Positions 1 to 7,810 of a stretch of DNA of 15,546 bases are shown in pieces (positions within the stretch are counted from its first letter, which is position 1; the number at the start of each line of letters is the position of its first letter). The stretch is from Streptomyces katrae (GTDB taxonomy: Bacteria; Actinomycetota; Actinomycetes; Streptomycetales; Streptomycetaceae): NCBI RefSeq assembly GCF_000966975.1, contig NZ_JZWV01000012.1:1-15546 (forward strand), in the 5' to 3' direction. The notes beneath the pieces are model-generated. The model ran no database searches and was not told the DNA's origin. It was given only the letters and a program-made list of their open reading frames with translations. The position numbers and the translations under genes were made by a program.

Positions 1-42
1 GCGGCAGCTGGGGGAGGAACGGTGGAAGGGCGGGTAGGGGAC

Positions 43-56
43 AGCCCCGCAGGGCT
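43..56 (-). terminator. weak hairpin just after the DUF721 gene
   Basis: AGCCC and GGGCT arms (43-47 and 52-56) with a 4-base loop sit at the stop codon of the DUF721 gene. The stem is only 5 bp and there is no T-run, so it may be chance. The remaining bases 1-42 show nothing recognisable; gyrB would be expected beyond the window edge. Confidence 0.25.
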
Positions 57-583
57 CAGCCCCAGGTGTCGCCAGGACCGGAACTACCCGGCGCCCGCAG
101 CGGCCCGTACCGCTTCGGCCGCCCCCCGGGCCCCTGCACCTTGATCAGCCGAACCGTGCCCTGCCCCAGCTCCGCGTTCAGCCGCGCCACCAGCTGCGGC
201 GCGAGCAGCTTCAGCTGGGCCGCCCAGGCCGAGGAGTCGCACCGCACGAGGAGCTCACGGTCCTCGTACCGTTCCGGTTCGCAGTGTGCGGCGATCTCCG
301 GGCCGACGATGTCCGCCCAGCGCTCCATCACCCCGGCGACCGCGATCGGCATCTCCCAGCCGCGTTCGGTGCGCAGCCGGTCCAGCGCCGCCATCAGCGG
401 CATCGGGTCCCGGCCGTCGGCGCGCGCGCCGGAGCGCAGCCCGGGCTGCGGCTGGCGCTTCTTCCCGCCCACCGCGTTGCCGCGGGCCCTGGCCTGCTCG
501 CGCGCGGCGGCCAGGGCCTGGCGTGCCAGGTCCACTCCGGAAGGCTCCGGAGCCTTCCGCTTCTGCTGCTCGCCCTCGTTCAC
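56..583 (-). CDS. DUF721 / DciA-like protein, probable replicative helicase accessory
   Basis: A 175-residue protein. The first ~55 residues are charged and low-complexity, probably disordered. The DUF721 domain spans roughly residues 60-150, with a conserved-looking core around '[18 protein letters not shown]' and '[21 protein letters not shown]'. DUF721 proteins include DciA, the ancestral bacterial factor that acts on the replicative helicase DnaB; that role is known for the family and inferred here. The start is GTG at 581-583, overlapping the recF stop by 4 bases (GTGA), so translation is probably coupled; a GAGGTGA Shine-Dalgarno lies about 8 bases upstream. Position between recF and the window edge matches the recF-DUF721-gyrB order of actinobacteria. 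A frameshift in recF just upstream could lower its coupled translation. Confidence 0.9.
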   Translation of the reverse strand: MNEGEQQKRKAPEPSGVDLARQALAAAREQARARGNAVGGKKRQPQPGLRSGARADGRDPMPLMAALDRLRTERGWEMPIAVAGVMERWADIVGPEIAAHCEPERYEDRELLVRCDSSAWAAQLKLLAPQLVARLNAELGQGTVRLIKVQGPGGRPKRYGPLRAPGSSGPGDTWG

Positions 584-1736
584 AGCCGGGTCACCTCACC
601 GCCGGACACCGCGAAGCGCGTCCCCGTCAGTACGTCCGGAACATCGTCGTCCACCGCCGCCGTGACCAGGACCTGCTCGCCCGGGGCCACCAGTTCCGCG
701 AGCCGCTCGCGGCGGCGGGCGTCCAGCTCCGCGAAGACGTCGTCCAGGATCAGCACCGGCTCGTTGCCCTCCGAGCGCAGCAGCTCGTACGAGGCCAGCC
801 GCAGCGCCAGCGCGTACGACCAGGACTCGCCGTGGCTGGCGTACCCCTTGGCGGGCAGGTCGCCGAGGCGCAGGAGCACGTCGTCGCGGTGCGGGCCGAC
901 CAGGGTGACGCCGCGTTCGATCTCCTGCTTGCGCACCTCGGACAGGCCCGCCAGCAGCACCTCGTAGAGGGCCTCGCGGGTGCGGGCGCCGCCGCTGTCG
1001 GCGCTCTCGCCGGCGGAGGCCTTGTAGGCGAGGCCGAGCGGGCCGCCACCGGGGGCGAGCTGCTCGTAGGCCTTGTCGGCCAGCGGCTGCAGGGTCGCGA
1101 TCAGGTCCAGCCGGTGGGCGAGCAGCTCGGCGCCGGCGCGGGCGAGGTGCTGGTCCCACACGTCGAGGGTGGACAGGTCCATGGACCGGCCGCCGTGCCG
1201 GCGGGCCATCGCCGCCGACTTCAGCAGGGTGTTGCGCTGCTTGAGGACGCGCTCGTAGTCGGAGCGGACGGCCGCCATGCGCGGGGAGCGGGCGGTGACC
1301 AGTTCGTCCAGGAACCGGCGCCGCTCGCCGGGGTCGCCCTTGAGCTCGCCGGCTCGCCCTTGACCAGGGCCAGGTCCTCTGGGGCGAACAGCACGGTCCG
1401 TACGATCCCCAGCACGTCCCGCGGCCTGACCTGCGAGGACCTGTTGATACGGGCCCGGTTGGCGCGGCCCGGGTTGAGTTCCAGCTCGACCAGCTGCTGG
1501 CGTTCGCCCTGGGTGACGGCGGCCCGCACGACGGCGCGGTCGGCCCCCATCCGGACGAGGGGGGCGTCGGAGGACACCCGGTGGCTGCCCAGGGTGGCGA
1601 GGTAGCCGATGGCCTCGACCAGGTTGGTCTTGCCCTGGCCGTTGGGGCCCACGAAAGCCGTGACGCCCGGGGCGAGGGGAACCTCGGCCCGGGCGTACGA
1701 GCGGAAGTCGGCCAGTGAGAGATGCGAGACGTGCAT
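580..1736 (-). pseudogene. recF: recF, frame broken by a 20-bp tandem duplication
   Basis: RecF is an ABC-type ATPase that loads RecO/RecR at gapped DNA during repair and fork restart. The N-terminal part starts at ATG 1734-1736 after a GGGGGAGG Shine-Dalgarno and shows the Walker A motif '[17 protein letters not shown]' about residues 30-46. Reading is normal to '[12 protein letters not shown]', then shifts frame near 1344-1363. The C-terminal part resumes in another frame ('[21 protein letters not shown]') and includes the signature region and the '[13 protein letters not shown]' Walker B, ending at 580. The 1157-base span is not a multiple of three; removing the 20-base repeat gives 1137 bases and a normal 378-residue RecF. 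The gene overlaps the DUF721 start by 4 bases. Whether this is a true mutation or an assembly error cannot be decided here. Confidence 0.88.
1323..1363. repeat. imperfect tandem duplication inside recF
   Basis: Copy A (1323-1343, 21 bases) and copy B (1344-1363, 20 bases) both begin GCTCGCCGG and end TCGCCCTTGA; they differ only by GG versus C in the middle. Copy B is the extra unit: deleting it joins 'LALVKG' to '[12 protein letters not shown]' in frame, as expected for RecF. Confidence 0.85.
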
Positions 1737-1799
1737 ACGGCGCCGACCTCCCCCGGCTTCCTGCTGTCCTGCTCAGTGGTGCTGTGGAGCGGTTGTGGA

Positions 1800-2675
1800 T
1801 TACTTCTTCTCGACCGCGTGGCCGCCGAACTGGTTGCGCAGCGCCGCGATCATCTTCATCTGCGGGGAGTCGTCCTGGCGGGACGCGAAGCGGGCGAAGA
1901 GCGAGGCGGTGATCGCCGGGAGCGGCACCGCGTTGTCGATCGCCGCCTCGACGGTCCAGCGGCCCTCGCCCGAGTCCTGGGCGAAGCCCTTGAGCTGGTC
2001 GAGGTGCTCGTCCTCGTCCAGCGCGTTGACGGCCAGGTCGAGCAGCCAGGAACGGATGACCGTGCCCTCCTGCCAGGACCGGAACACCTCGCGGACGTCG
2101 GTGACCGAGTCCACCTTCTCCAGGAGCTCCCAGCCCTCGGCGTAGGCCTGCATCATGGCGTACTCGATGCCGTTGTGGACCATCTTCGCGAAGTGGCCGG
2201 CGCCGACCTTGCCCGCGTGCACGGCGCCGAAGTCACCCTCGGGCTTGAGGGCGTCGAAGACCGGCTGGACCGCGGCGACGTGCTTCTCGTCGCCGCCGTA
2301 CATCAGGGCGTAGCCGTTCTCCAGGCCCCAGACGCCGCCGGAGACGCCGCAGTCCACGAAGCCGATGCCCTTGGCCTCGAGCTCCTTGGCGTGCTTCTCG
2401 TCGTCCGTCCAGCGGGAGTTGCCGCCGTCGACCACGATGTCGCCGGGGGAGAGCAGCTCCGCCAGCTCGTCCACGGTGGACTGCGTCGCGGCGCCGGCCG
2501 GCACCATGACCCACACCACGCGGGGGGCCTGGAGGCTGTCCACAAGCTCCCGCAGGCTGTGGACATCGGCGAGGTCCGGGTTGCGGTCGTATCCGATGAC
2601 GGTGTGGCCGGCGCGGCGGATGCGCTCGCGCATGTTGCCGCCCATCTTGCCGAGACCGACGAGACCGAGCTCCAT
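1800..2675 (-). CDS. gnd: 6-phosphogluconate dehydrogenase, decarboxylating (short type)
   Basis: Converts 6-phosphogluconate to ribulose 5-phosphate and CO2 in the cytoplasmic pentose phosphate pathway. The 291-residue protein has an N-terminal Rossmann fold with G-x-G-x-x-G at 7-12 ('GLGKMG'), 'VDGGNS' at 82-87, substrate-site 'GVSGGVWG' at 110-117 and a catalytic-type 'KMVHNGIEY' with Lys164, His167 and Asn168. It is far shorter than the ~470-residue E. coli type, matching the YqeC-like class. The acidic residue at the end of the second strand (Asp30 in 'GYDRNP') suggests NAD rather than NADP preference; this is inference. Start ATG 2673-2675 follows AAGGA. It lies between dnaN and recF with only 63 bases to recF, the usual Streptomyces arrangement, although its role is metabolic. 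Confidence 0.93.
   Translation of the reverse strand: MELGLVGLGKMGGNMRERIRRAGHTVIGYDRNPDLADVHSLRELVDSLQAPRVVWVMVPAGAATQSTVDELAELLSPGDIVVDGGNSRWTDDEKHAKELEAKGIGFVDCGVSGGVWGLENGYALMYGGDEKHVAAVQPVFDALKPEGDFGAVHAGKVGAGHFAKMVHNGIEYAMMQAYAEGWELLEKVDSVTDVREVFRSWQEGTVIRSWLLDLAVNALDEDEHLDQLKGFAQDSGEGRWTVEAAIDNAVPLPAITASLFARFASRQDDSPQMKMIAALRNQFGGHAVEKK
2536..2566. other. inverted pair of DnaA-box-like sequences inside gnd
   Basis: CTGTCCACA at 2536-2544 and TGTGGACAT at 2558-2566 face each other across 13 bases. Each has one mismatch to TTGTCCACA on its strand. Codon constraint could also explain them, so binding is only a possibility. Confidence 0.35.
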
Positions 2676-2806
2676 CAGGTGGGTTCCTTAAGCGTTGGGG
2701 CCGTCTGTATCGGGGCTCCCCGGGCGCCGGTGGTTTCCGGCCGTTTTCTCCTGGGTCGCCCGCCGGGTCCGAGCCTACGCCGGGGCGTGGCGGGAGACCG
2801 CTCCGC

Positions 2807-2828
2807 ACGGGGCCGGGCCCGGCCCCGT
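2807..2828 (-). terminator. probable dnaN terminator (perfect GC palindrome)
   Basis: A 22-base perfect palindrome (arm ACGGGGCCGGG) lies about 40 bases after the dnaN stop in the dnaN-gnd gap (2676-2869). It can fold as a 9-bp stem with a 4-base loop. A further GC inverted repeat, CCGGGCCCGG, lies at about 2839-2848. No T-run is present, which is common in actinomycetes. Confidence 0.6.
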
Positions 2829-2869
2829 CGCCGTGGGACCGGGCCCGGCGCCGGCGTACCGGAAGGGCG

Positions 2870-4000
2870 TCAGCCGGAGAGGCGGACCGGCATGATCAGG
2901 TACTTGTAGGCCTCGTCCGCCTCGGCGTCGACCGCGGGACGGCCGCTGAGCAGGGCGGGCTTGGTCGAGGTGGTGAAGCTGAGCTGGGCGGCCGGCGAGT
3001 CGATCGCGCTCAGGCCGTCGAGCAGGAAGGTCGGGTTGAAGGCGATCGAGATGTCGTCACCCTCCAGCATCGCGTCGACGCGCTCCACAGCCTGTGCATC
3101 GTCGCTGGACCCGGCCTCCAGGATGAGGACGCCCTTCTCGAAGCTGAGGCGGACGGGCGTGTTGCGCTCGGCGACCAGGGCCACGCGCTTGACGGCCTCG
3201 ACGAACGGGGCGGTCTCGATCACGGCGACCGAGTTGAACTCCGTCGGGAAGAGCGTGCGGTACTTCGGCAGGTCGCCCTCGAGCAGGCGGGTGGTGGTGC
3301 GGCGGCCCGCGCCCTCGAAGCCGATGAGGCCCTCGCCCTGGCCGGAGCTGGAGAGCGCCAGGGTGACGGTGTCACCGCTGGTCAGGGACTTGGCGGTGTC
3401 CAGGAGCGTCTTGGCGGGCACCAGGGCCACGGCCGAGGCGTCCGGGTTCTCCGGCTTCCACAGGAACTCGCGGACCGCGAAGCGGTAGCGGTCGGTGGAG
3501 GCCAGGGTGACGCGGTCGCCCTCGATCTCGATGCGGACACCGGTCAGGACGGGCAGCGTGTCGTCACGGCCGGCGGCGATGGCCACCTGGGCGGCGGCGG
3601 AGGCGAAGACCTCACCGGGGACGGTGCCGGTGGCGGTGGGCATCTGCGGCAGTGCCGGGTATTCCTCCACAGGCAGGGTGTGGAGTGTGAACCGCGAGGA
3701 GCCGCAGACCACGGTCGCCCGTACACCGTCTGTGGAAATCTCCACCGGGCGGTTGGGGAGGGCGCGGCAGATGTCGGCGAGGAGCCGGCCGGAGACGAGG
3801 ACGGTGCCGTCCTCCTCCACGTCCGCCTCCACGGAGACGCGGGCCGAGACCTCGTAGTCGAAGCCGGAGAGGGACAGGGTCCCGTCCTCGGCCTTGAGCA
3901 GCAGGCCCGCGAGCACGGGCACCGGCGGCCGGGCCGGGAGGCTGCGTGCAGCCCAGGCCACCGCCTCCGCGAGTACGTCGCGCTCCACCCGGATCTTCAC
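2870..4000 (-). CDS. dnaN: DNA polymerase III sliding clamp (beta subunit)
   Basis: DnaN forms the ring that tethers DNA polymerase III to DNA. The 376-residue product begins 'VKIRVERDVLAEAVAWAARSLP' and ends 'YLIMPVRLSG', the typical beta-clamp C-terminus next to the protein-binding pocket. Full length and an unbroken frame indicate an intact gene. I place the start at GTG 3998-4000, preceded by AGGAGGCGG; the frame stays open 138 codons further upstream, but that stretch runs through oriC and is not clamp-like. The gene reads away from oriC, followed by gnd. A TTGACC -35-like hexamer lies at 4118-4123 on the minus strand, but I found no matching -10. Confidence 0.97.
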   Translation of the reverse strand: MKIRVERDVLAEAVAWAARSLPARPPVPVLAGLLLKAEDGTLSLSGFDYEVSARVSVEADVEEDGTVLVSGRLLADICRALPNRPVEISTDGVRATVVCGSSRFTLHTLPVEEYPALPQMPTATGTVPGEVFASAAAQVAIAAGRDDTLPVLTGVRIEIEGDRVTLASTDRYRFAVREFLWKPENPDASAVALVPAKTLLDTAKSLTSGDTVTLALSSSGQGEGLIGFEGAGRRTTTRLLEGDLPKYRTLFPTEFNSVAVIETAPFVEAVKRVALVAERNTPVRLSFEKGVLILEAGSSDDAQAVERVDAMLEGDDISIAFNPTFLLDGLSAIDSPAAQLSFTTSTKPALLSGRPAVDAEADEAYKYLIMPVRLSG

Positions 4001-4159
4001 CGGAACCGCCTCCTGCTGTTGCTCGCTCGTCTGCCGGCCTTCGTCGTCGGTCGTCGATGCCTCGACCGATGCCGGGGACCAGTCTGACGTACGGCGCCGA
4101 CAGTCGTTGCGGCTGGCGGTCAAGTCGGGAGCGAGGCGCCGGGGAGGCCGTCCGACGAG

Positions 4160-4408
4160 TTGTGCACAGGACCTGCTTGAAAACCGAATCCGCGCTAACT
4201 GTCTATGGGGGTAGTAGTAGGGCCTGTGGAAACGGTGGAAAAGCTCGTCTTCGCAGGTCAGACCGCGTTTTTTATCCCCACACCCTGTGGGTGGCACCGG
4301 TGGACAACACGGTGTCTCTGTGGAGAAAGGAAAGTTCTGCACAGGTCGTCCCCAGGGGACCCTCACTACTCCACAGGTGTGTCCCCAGTTTTTCCCCGGA
4401 AGTCCACA
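4160..4408. other. oriC DnaA-box cluster nearer dnaN
   Basis: Boxes read, given 5'-3' on their own strand: TTGTGCACA (4160-4168 +), GTTTCCACA (4225-4233 -), TTATCCCCA (4272-4280 +), TTGTCCACC (4299-4307 -), TTCTCCACA (4319-4327 -), TTCTGCACA (4335-4343 +), TCGTCCCCA (4346-4354 +), TACTCCACA (4367-4375 +), GTGTCCCCA (4379-4387 +), AAGTCCACA (4400-4408 +). All differ by one or two bases from TTGTCCACA, and none is perfect, so this half looks weaker than the other. Confidence 0.85.
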
Positions 4409-4477
4409 GCCCAAACGTCGACATCCGTGTGACGGCTTTCACTCTTGACGGTGACCGGAGGGGGCTGGTTGCCGAAC

Positions 4478-4734
4478 AGTGGACAACCGTGTGGAGAACC
4501 GTGGGGAACCTGTGCACAGGATGCCGGAACCTGTGAGTCGGCGGTGGACAGAGGAGTGGATGAGCCTGTGGATGATTTTTCTGTCCACAGGCTGTGGATG
4601 AGGCTTGCGCACAATTCCACAACCGCCTGACCTGGGCTGATGGGGCCTCAACCTGCACTCCTGTGGACAGATTGTGGGTGAGGATCCCTGTCCTCAGGCT
4701 GTGGACGGAAGAAAGTTGGGGAATCTGTGGACAA
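4478..4734. other. oriC DnaA-box cluster nearer dnaA
   Basis: Boxes: TTGTCCACT (4478-4486 -), TTCTCCACA (4490-4498 -), CTGTGCACA (4510-4518, palindromic context), CTGTCCACC (4543-4551 -), TCATCCACA (4567-4575 -), CTGTCCACA (4581-4589 +), TCATCCACA (4593-4601 -), TTGCGCACA (4605-4613 +), CTGTCCACA (4662-4670 -), CCGTCCACA (4700-4708 -), TTGTCCACA (4726-4734 -). The last is a perfect consensus box and the outermost on the dnaA side. Confidence 0.88.
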
Positions 4735-4785
4735 CTGCCGCTCCCAGGGGCGTATTCGAACAGAGCAGGGGCGCGCGAACGACGA

Positions 4786-4817
4786 AGGGCGCCCCCGGTT
4801 GGATCCGGGAGCGCCCT
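4786..4817 (-). terminator. probable dnaA terminator
   Basis: AGGGCGC (4786-4792) pairs with GCGCCCT (4811-4817), and inside them CCCGG (4794-4798) pairs with CCGGG (4805-4809), giving a long stem about 45 bases after the dnaA stop. A second possible stem, GGCCCC (4834-4839) with GGGGCC (4853-4858), lies closer to the stop. Termination here would keep dnaA transcripts out of oriC. Confidence 0.65.
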
Positions 4818-4862
4818 GTACGGGGGTCCGAAGGGCCCCTGACGCGCCGCCGGGGGCCGTCG

Positions 4863-6638
4863 TCAGCCGTTCTTGATGCGGTTGGTGAGCTCCGTGACCT
4901 GGTTGTAGATGGAGCGGCGTTCCGCCATCAGGGCCCGGATCTTGCGGTCCGCGTGCATGACGGTGGTGTGGTCGCGGCCGCCGAACTGGGCCCCGATCTT
5001 CGGGAGGGACAGGTCCGTGAGCTCCCGGCACAGGTACATGGCGATCTGCCGAGCCGTCACCAGGACGCGGCTGCGCGAGGATCCGCACAGGTCGTCCACG
5101 GTCAGCCCGAAGTAGTCCGCGGTGGCCGCCATGATGTCGGCGGCCGTGATCTCGGGCGCGCTGTCCTCGCCGCCGGGGATCAGGTTCTTGAGGACGTCCT
5201 CGGTCAGGCCCAGGTCCACCGGCTGCCGGTTGAGGCTCGCGAACGCCGTGACCCGGATCAGCGCCCCCTCCAGCTCGCGGATGTTGCGCGAGATCCGCGA
5301 GGCGATGAACTCCAGCACCTCCGGCGGGGCGTTGAGCTGCTCCTGCACGGCCTTCTTGCGCAGGATCGCGATCCGGGTCTCCAGCTCGGGCGGCTGGACG
5401 TCGGTGATCAGACCCCACTCGAAGCGGTTGCGGAGCCGGTCCTCCAGGGTGACCAGCTGCTTGGGCGGCCGGTCGGAGGACAGCACGATCTGCTTGTTGG
5501 CGTTGTGGAGCGTGTTGAAGGTGTGGAAGAACTCCTCCTGCGTCGACTCCTTGCTCGCGAGGAACTGGATGTCGTCGACGAGGAGGATGTCCATCTCGCG
5601 GTAGCGCTTGCGGAACGCGTCGCCCTTGCCGTCGCGGATGGAGTTGATGAACTCGTTGGTGAACTCCTCCGAGCTCACGTACCGCACCCGGGTGCCGGGG
5701 TAGAGGCTCCGCGCGTAGTGCCCGATGGCGTGCAGCAGGTGCGTCTTGCCGAGGCCCGACTCCCCGTAGATGAAGAGCGGGTTGTAGGCCTTCGCCGGCG
5801 CCTCGGCCACCGCCACCGCCGCGGCGTGCGCGAAGCGGTTGGAGGCACCGATGACGAAGGTGTCGAAGAGGTACTTGGGGTTCAGCCGGGCGGTCGGCTC
5901 CAGCGGGCCCGAGGTGGAGCCGCCGGACGGGGCCGACGGCGGCGGCGCGGGCGTGGGCCGGCCGGGGGCGGGACGCGCGGCCGGCTGCTCGTACGGCTGG
6001 TCGTAGGACTGCTGCTCGTACTGCTGGGGCTCGTACTTCTGCTGCTCGTAGGAGGGCTGCTCGTACTTCTGCTGCTCGTACCCGCCCTGCTCGTAGCCGC
6101 CGGACTCCGGCTGCTGGAGGTAGCCGGGCTGGGGGGAGGCGTAGGGGTCGCGCTCGGGGAAGCGCTGCTGCTGCCAGCCGTAGTCGTCCTGCCCGCCGCG
6201 GGGCCAGGCGCCGGGCTCGGGGCGCGGCTGCTGGTACTCGGGGTAGGCGGGGCGGGCGGTGGGCAGCTGCTCCTCGCCGGGGCCGGCTCCGGGGCGCGGG
6301 CCGCCGTAGGGCTCGTAGGCCTCGCGGGAAGGAGAGGCGGGCGGGGCGGGGGGTGCCGGCTCGCCGGCGGAGTCGTCCACGGTGATGGCGATCCGGATCG
6401 GGCGGCCGCACTCGCGGCTGAGGGCGTCGCTGATCAGCGGGGCGAGGCGGCCCTCGAGGACGCGCTTGCCCCATTCATTGGGGACGGCGAGCAGGGCGGT
6501 GTCGGCGACCAGGGCCAGCGGCTGGCAGCGTTCCACCCACTGCTTGTCCTTCGGCTCGATCCCCTGCTGACCCTCCCCGAGCAGCTTCTCGAGCACGCGT
6601 GGCCACACTGCGGCAAGATCGGCAGGTACGTCAGCCAC
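4863..6638 (-). CDS. dnaA: chromosomal replication initiator DnaA
   Basis: DnaA binds oriC boxes and melts the origin as an ATP-bound filament. The 591-residue product has domain I at 1-90 ('[12 protein letters not shown]', helicase/partner contacts), a very long Pro/Gln/Tyr-rich domain II at about 91-245, an AAA+ domain III with Walker A 'GESGLGKT' (292-299), Walker B 'ILLVDD' (351-356) and sensor 'LSSDRPP' (386-392), and DNA-binding domain IV with the DnaA signature '[14 protein letters not shown]' (554-567). It is longer than the ~450-residue E. coli protein because of domain II, as in other Streptomyces. Start is GTG 6636-6638, which begins the conserved '[13 protein letters not shown]'; an upstream in-frame ATG at 6761 would run through the promoter. 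The Shine-Dalgarno is poor. DnaA boxes upstream of the promoter suggest autoregulation. Confidence 0.97.
   Translation of the reverse strand: MADVPADLAAVWPRVLEKLLGEGQQGIEPKDKQWVERCQPLALVADTALLAVPNEWGKRVLEGRLAPLISDALSRECGRPIRIAITVDDSAGEPAPPAPPASPSREAYEPYGGPRPGAGPGEEQLPTARPAYPEYQQPRPEPGAWPRGGQDDYGWQQQRFPERDPYASPQPGYLQQPESGGYEQGGYEQQKYEQPSYEQQKYEPQQYEQQSYDQPYEQPAARPAPGRPTPAPPPSAPSGGSTSGPLEPTARLNPKYLFDTFVIGASNRFAHAAAVAVAEAPAKAYNPLFIYGESGLGKTHLLHAIGHYARSLYPGTRVRYVSSEEFTNEFINSIRDGKGDAFRKRYREMDILLVDDIQFLASKESTQEEFFHTFNTLHNANKQIVLSSDRPPKQLVTLEDRLRNRFEWGLITDVQPPELETRIAILRKKAVQEQLNAPPEVLEFIASRISRNIRELEGALIRVTAFASLNRQPVDLGLTEDVLKNLIPGGEDSAPEITAADIMAATADYFGLTVDDLCGSSRSRVLVTARQIAMYLCRELTDLSLPKIGAQFGGRDHTTVMHADRKIRALMAERRSIYNQVTELTNRIKNG
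5985..6098 (-). repeat. YEQ-type repeat in DnaA domain II
   Basis: Residues about 181-218 are a run of short units of the form [10 protein letters not shown] and Y-D-Q-P, seen in DNA as repeated CTGCTCGTA-like units. This is a flexible, Tyr/Gln-rich linker. Unit number is likely to vary between strains by slippage. Confidence 0.8.
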
Positions 6639-6719
6639 AGAGCACGCTCTCTCACAGGTCCCTCGTCCCACGAATGTGTGGTTCTTTGGGACGGTCGGGA
6701 CAAAAACAGGGATCAGGCA

Positions 6720-6749
6720 ACGGTAGTCAGGCTGGTGGGTGCGGTTCAA
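6720..6749 (-). promoter_or_regulatory. dnaA promoter
   Basis: On the minus strand TTGAAC (6744-6749) is followed after exactly 18 bases by TACCGT (6720-6725), a good housekeeping-sigma match. Transcription would begin near 6712, giving a leader of about 75 bases before the GTG at 6638. Confidence 0.7.
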
Positions 6750-6753
6750 GTCG

Positions 6754-6774
6754 TTGTCCACAGCCTGTGCACAG
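6754..6774. promoter_or_regulatory. DnaA boxes next to the dnaA promoter
   Basis: A perfect TTGTCCACA (6754-6762, plus strand) and a palindromic CTGTGCACAG (6765-6774) lie 5-25 bases upstream of the dnaA -35. DnaA boxes in the dnaA promoter region and autoregulation are established for Streptomyces; the sites here fit that. Confidence 0.75.
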
Positions 6775-6795
6775 TGTGGGGCAGGGACGCTCGGT

Positions 6796-6825
6796 TTGAC
6801 CGGATGGCGTAGCCCCGCGTACCGT
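6796..6825 (+). promoter_or_regulatory. rpmH promoter
   Basis: TTGACC (6796-6801), an 18-base spacer and TACCGT (6820-6825). It is the strongest plus-strand promoter match in the 357-base dnaA-rpmH gap and has the same spacer and -10 as the divergent dnaA promoter. The leader to rpmH would be about 165 bases. Confidence 0.7.
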
Positions 6826-6876
6826 AGCGAGGTCGAGTTGTCGATGGCTGCTGCCGCCTGCCTACCGATGGGCGAA

Positions 6877-6893
6877 GATCACTGATTGTGATC
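6877..6893. repeat. inverted repeat in the rpmH leader
   Basis: GATCAC (6877-6882) and GTGATC (6888-6893) flank TGATT. It lies about 50 bases downstream of the predicted rpmH start site, in an AT-richer patch. It could be an operator or an RNA hairpin; the short stem keeps confidence low. Confidence 0.4.
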
Positions 6894-6995
6894 ATTTAGC
6901 GGTGTCCACTCGGGCGAACACGCGAGTTCCTCGTGGGCGCACGGTGACAGCCAGGCGATGTACCGCCACAACGATTCATTTTCTGGAGCCCCCGA

Positions 6996-7133
6996 GTGAG
7001 CAAGCGCACCTTCCAGCCGAACAACCGCCGTCGTGCCAAGACCCACGGCTTCCGCCTGCGTATGCGTACCCGCGCCGGCCGCGCCATCCTGGCGAACCGC
7101 CGCAGCAAGGGCCGCGCCGCCCTCTCCGCGTAA
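6996..7133 (+). CDS. rpmH: 50S ribosomal protein L34
   Basis: A 45-residue, very basic protein that begins '[18 protein letters not shown]' after the initiator and contains '[21 protein letters not shown]', which is diagnostic for L34 of the large ribosomal subunit. Length is standard. Start is GTG at 6996-6998 with GGAG at 6985-6988; the stop is TAA. It opens the rpmH-rnpA-yidD-yidC-jag run, with rnpA 21 bases downstream, and is divergent from dnaA as in most bacteria. The predicted promoter is at 6796-6825, leaving a long leader. Confidence 0.97.
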   Translation: MSKRTFQPNNRRRAKTHGFRLRMRTRAGRAILANRRSKGRAALSA

Positions 7134-7154
7134 CAACACGCAGGTCGTGACGTC

Positions 7155-7529
7155 GTGCTGTCTCCCGAAAATCGGCTGAGGCGGCGCGAGGACTTCGCGA
7201 GCGCGGTACGCCGAGGACGCCGGGCTGGTCGCCCGCTCCTCGTCGTCCACCTACGTACCAGCGGTGCCACGGACCCGCACGAGCCGGGGGAGACTCATCC
7301 CTCGCCGCGTGCGGGTTTCGTCGTCAGCAAGGCCGTCGGCGTAGCGGTGATCCGTAACCGGGTCAAGCGTCGTCTGCGTCACCTCGTGCGGGAGCGCCTC
7401 TCCGCGCTGCCCGCCGGTAGCCTGGTGGTGGTGCGGGCGTTGCCCGGAGCGGGTGAGGCCGGCGTCGACGAATTGGCCCGGGACCTGGATGCCGCTCTGG
7501 CGCGGCTCCTCGGAGGCGTGGCTCGATGA
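7155..7529 (+). CDS. rnpA: ribonuclease P protein component
   Basis: The protein subunit of RNase P, which assists the catalytic RNA in removing the 5' leader of tRNA precursors. The 124-residue basic protein starts at GTG 7155 ('[14 protein letters not shown]') and contains the family RNR motif in '[19 protein letters not shown]' (Arg67, Asn68, Arg69). It follows rpmH by 21 bases, and its TGA overlaps the yidD ATG (ATGA at 7526-7529), so the two are probably translationally coupled. The Shine-Dalgarno is weak, suggesting translation partly dependent on rpmH. Confidence 0.95.
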   Translation: MLSPENRLRRREDFASAVRRGRRAGRPLLVVHLRTSGATDPHEPGETHPSPRAGFVVSKAVGVAVIRNRVKRRLRHLVRERLSALPAGSLVVVRALPGAGEAGVDELARDLDAALARLLGGVAR

Positions 7530-7807
7530 AGTACCCGCTGCTCGCTTTGATCAAGCTGTACCAGTGGACGATCAGTCCGCTGCTCGGGCCGGTGTGCCGC
7601 TATTACCCTTCGTGCTCGCGCTACGGGTTCACGGCCATCGACCGGCATGGTGCGGTGAAGGGGACGGTTCTGACCGCCTGGCGGATCCTGCGGTGCAACC
7701 CGTGGTCCCCGGGCGGTGTCGACTACGTCCCACCCCGTAAACGCCCGCGTTGGCACGAGCAGCTGCGCAGTGCGTTGCGTAGATCTCGCAATGCTCAAGG
7801 AGCCTGA
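7526..7807 (+). CDS. yidD: membrane protein insertion efficiency factor YidD
   Basis: A 93-residue protein of the YidD family, which helps insertion of proteins into the inner membrane alongside YidC. It shows the family core '[17 protein letters not shown]' with Cys24 and Cys30, then '[16 protein letters not shown]' with Cys57. The N-terminal '[19 protein letters not shown]' is amphipathic and probably lies on the membrane. The ATG overlaps the rnpA stop, and a GGAGG Shine-Dalgarno sits inside rnpA at about 7510. The last ~20 residues are basic. yidC follows after 3 bases. Confidence 0.95.
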   Translation: MKYPLLALIKLYQWTISPLLGPVCRYYPSCSRYGFTAIDRHGAVKGTVLTAWRILRCNPWSPGGVDYVPPRKRPRWHEQLRSALRRSRNAQGA

Positions 7808-7810
7808 TTA

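Larger units (their letters stand above)
4001..4862. other. oriC: chromosomal replication origin oriC
   Basis: The 862-base gap between dnaN and dnaA holds about 20 nine-base sequences within two mismatches of TTGTCCACA, in both orientations, the hallmark of a Streptomyces-type origin. They fall in two groups (4160-4408 and 4478-4734) separated by a box-free stretch at 4409-4477. Short A/T tracts occur at 4266-4275 (GTTTTTTATC) and 4571-4580, the only AT-rich candidates for opening. The 4001-4159 segment has no boxes and is the dnaN leader; 4735-4862 holds the dnaA terminator. Origin function is inferred from architecture and the gene context. Confidence 0.95.

Noticed and set aside
1722..2909. 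Plus-strand open frame of 395 codons over gnd
   Set aside because: Composition is that of a complementary-strand shadow, rich in Val/His/Asp repeats; gnd on the other strand has all family motifs.
4001..4414. N-terminal extension of dnaN through oriC
   Set aside because: The extra residues match nothing in sliding clamps and lie upstream of a good Shine-Dalgarno and the conserved start at 4000.
4130..4740. CRISPR-like or satellite array in the dnaN-dnaA gap
   Set aside because: The repeats are 9-base DnaA boxes in both orientations with irregular spacing, which is origin structure.
4674..6812. 712-codon plus-strand open frame across dnaA
   Set aside because: Val/Leu/Gly-rich shadow of dnaA in high-GC DNA; no ribosome site or recognisable domain, while the opposite strand encodes full DnaA.
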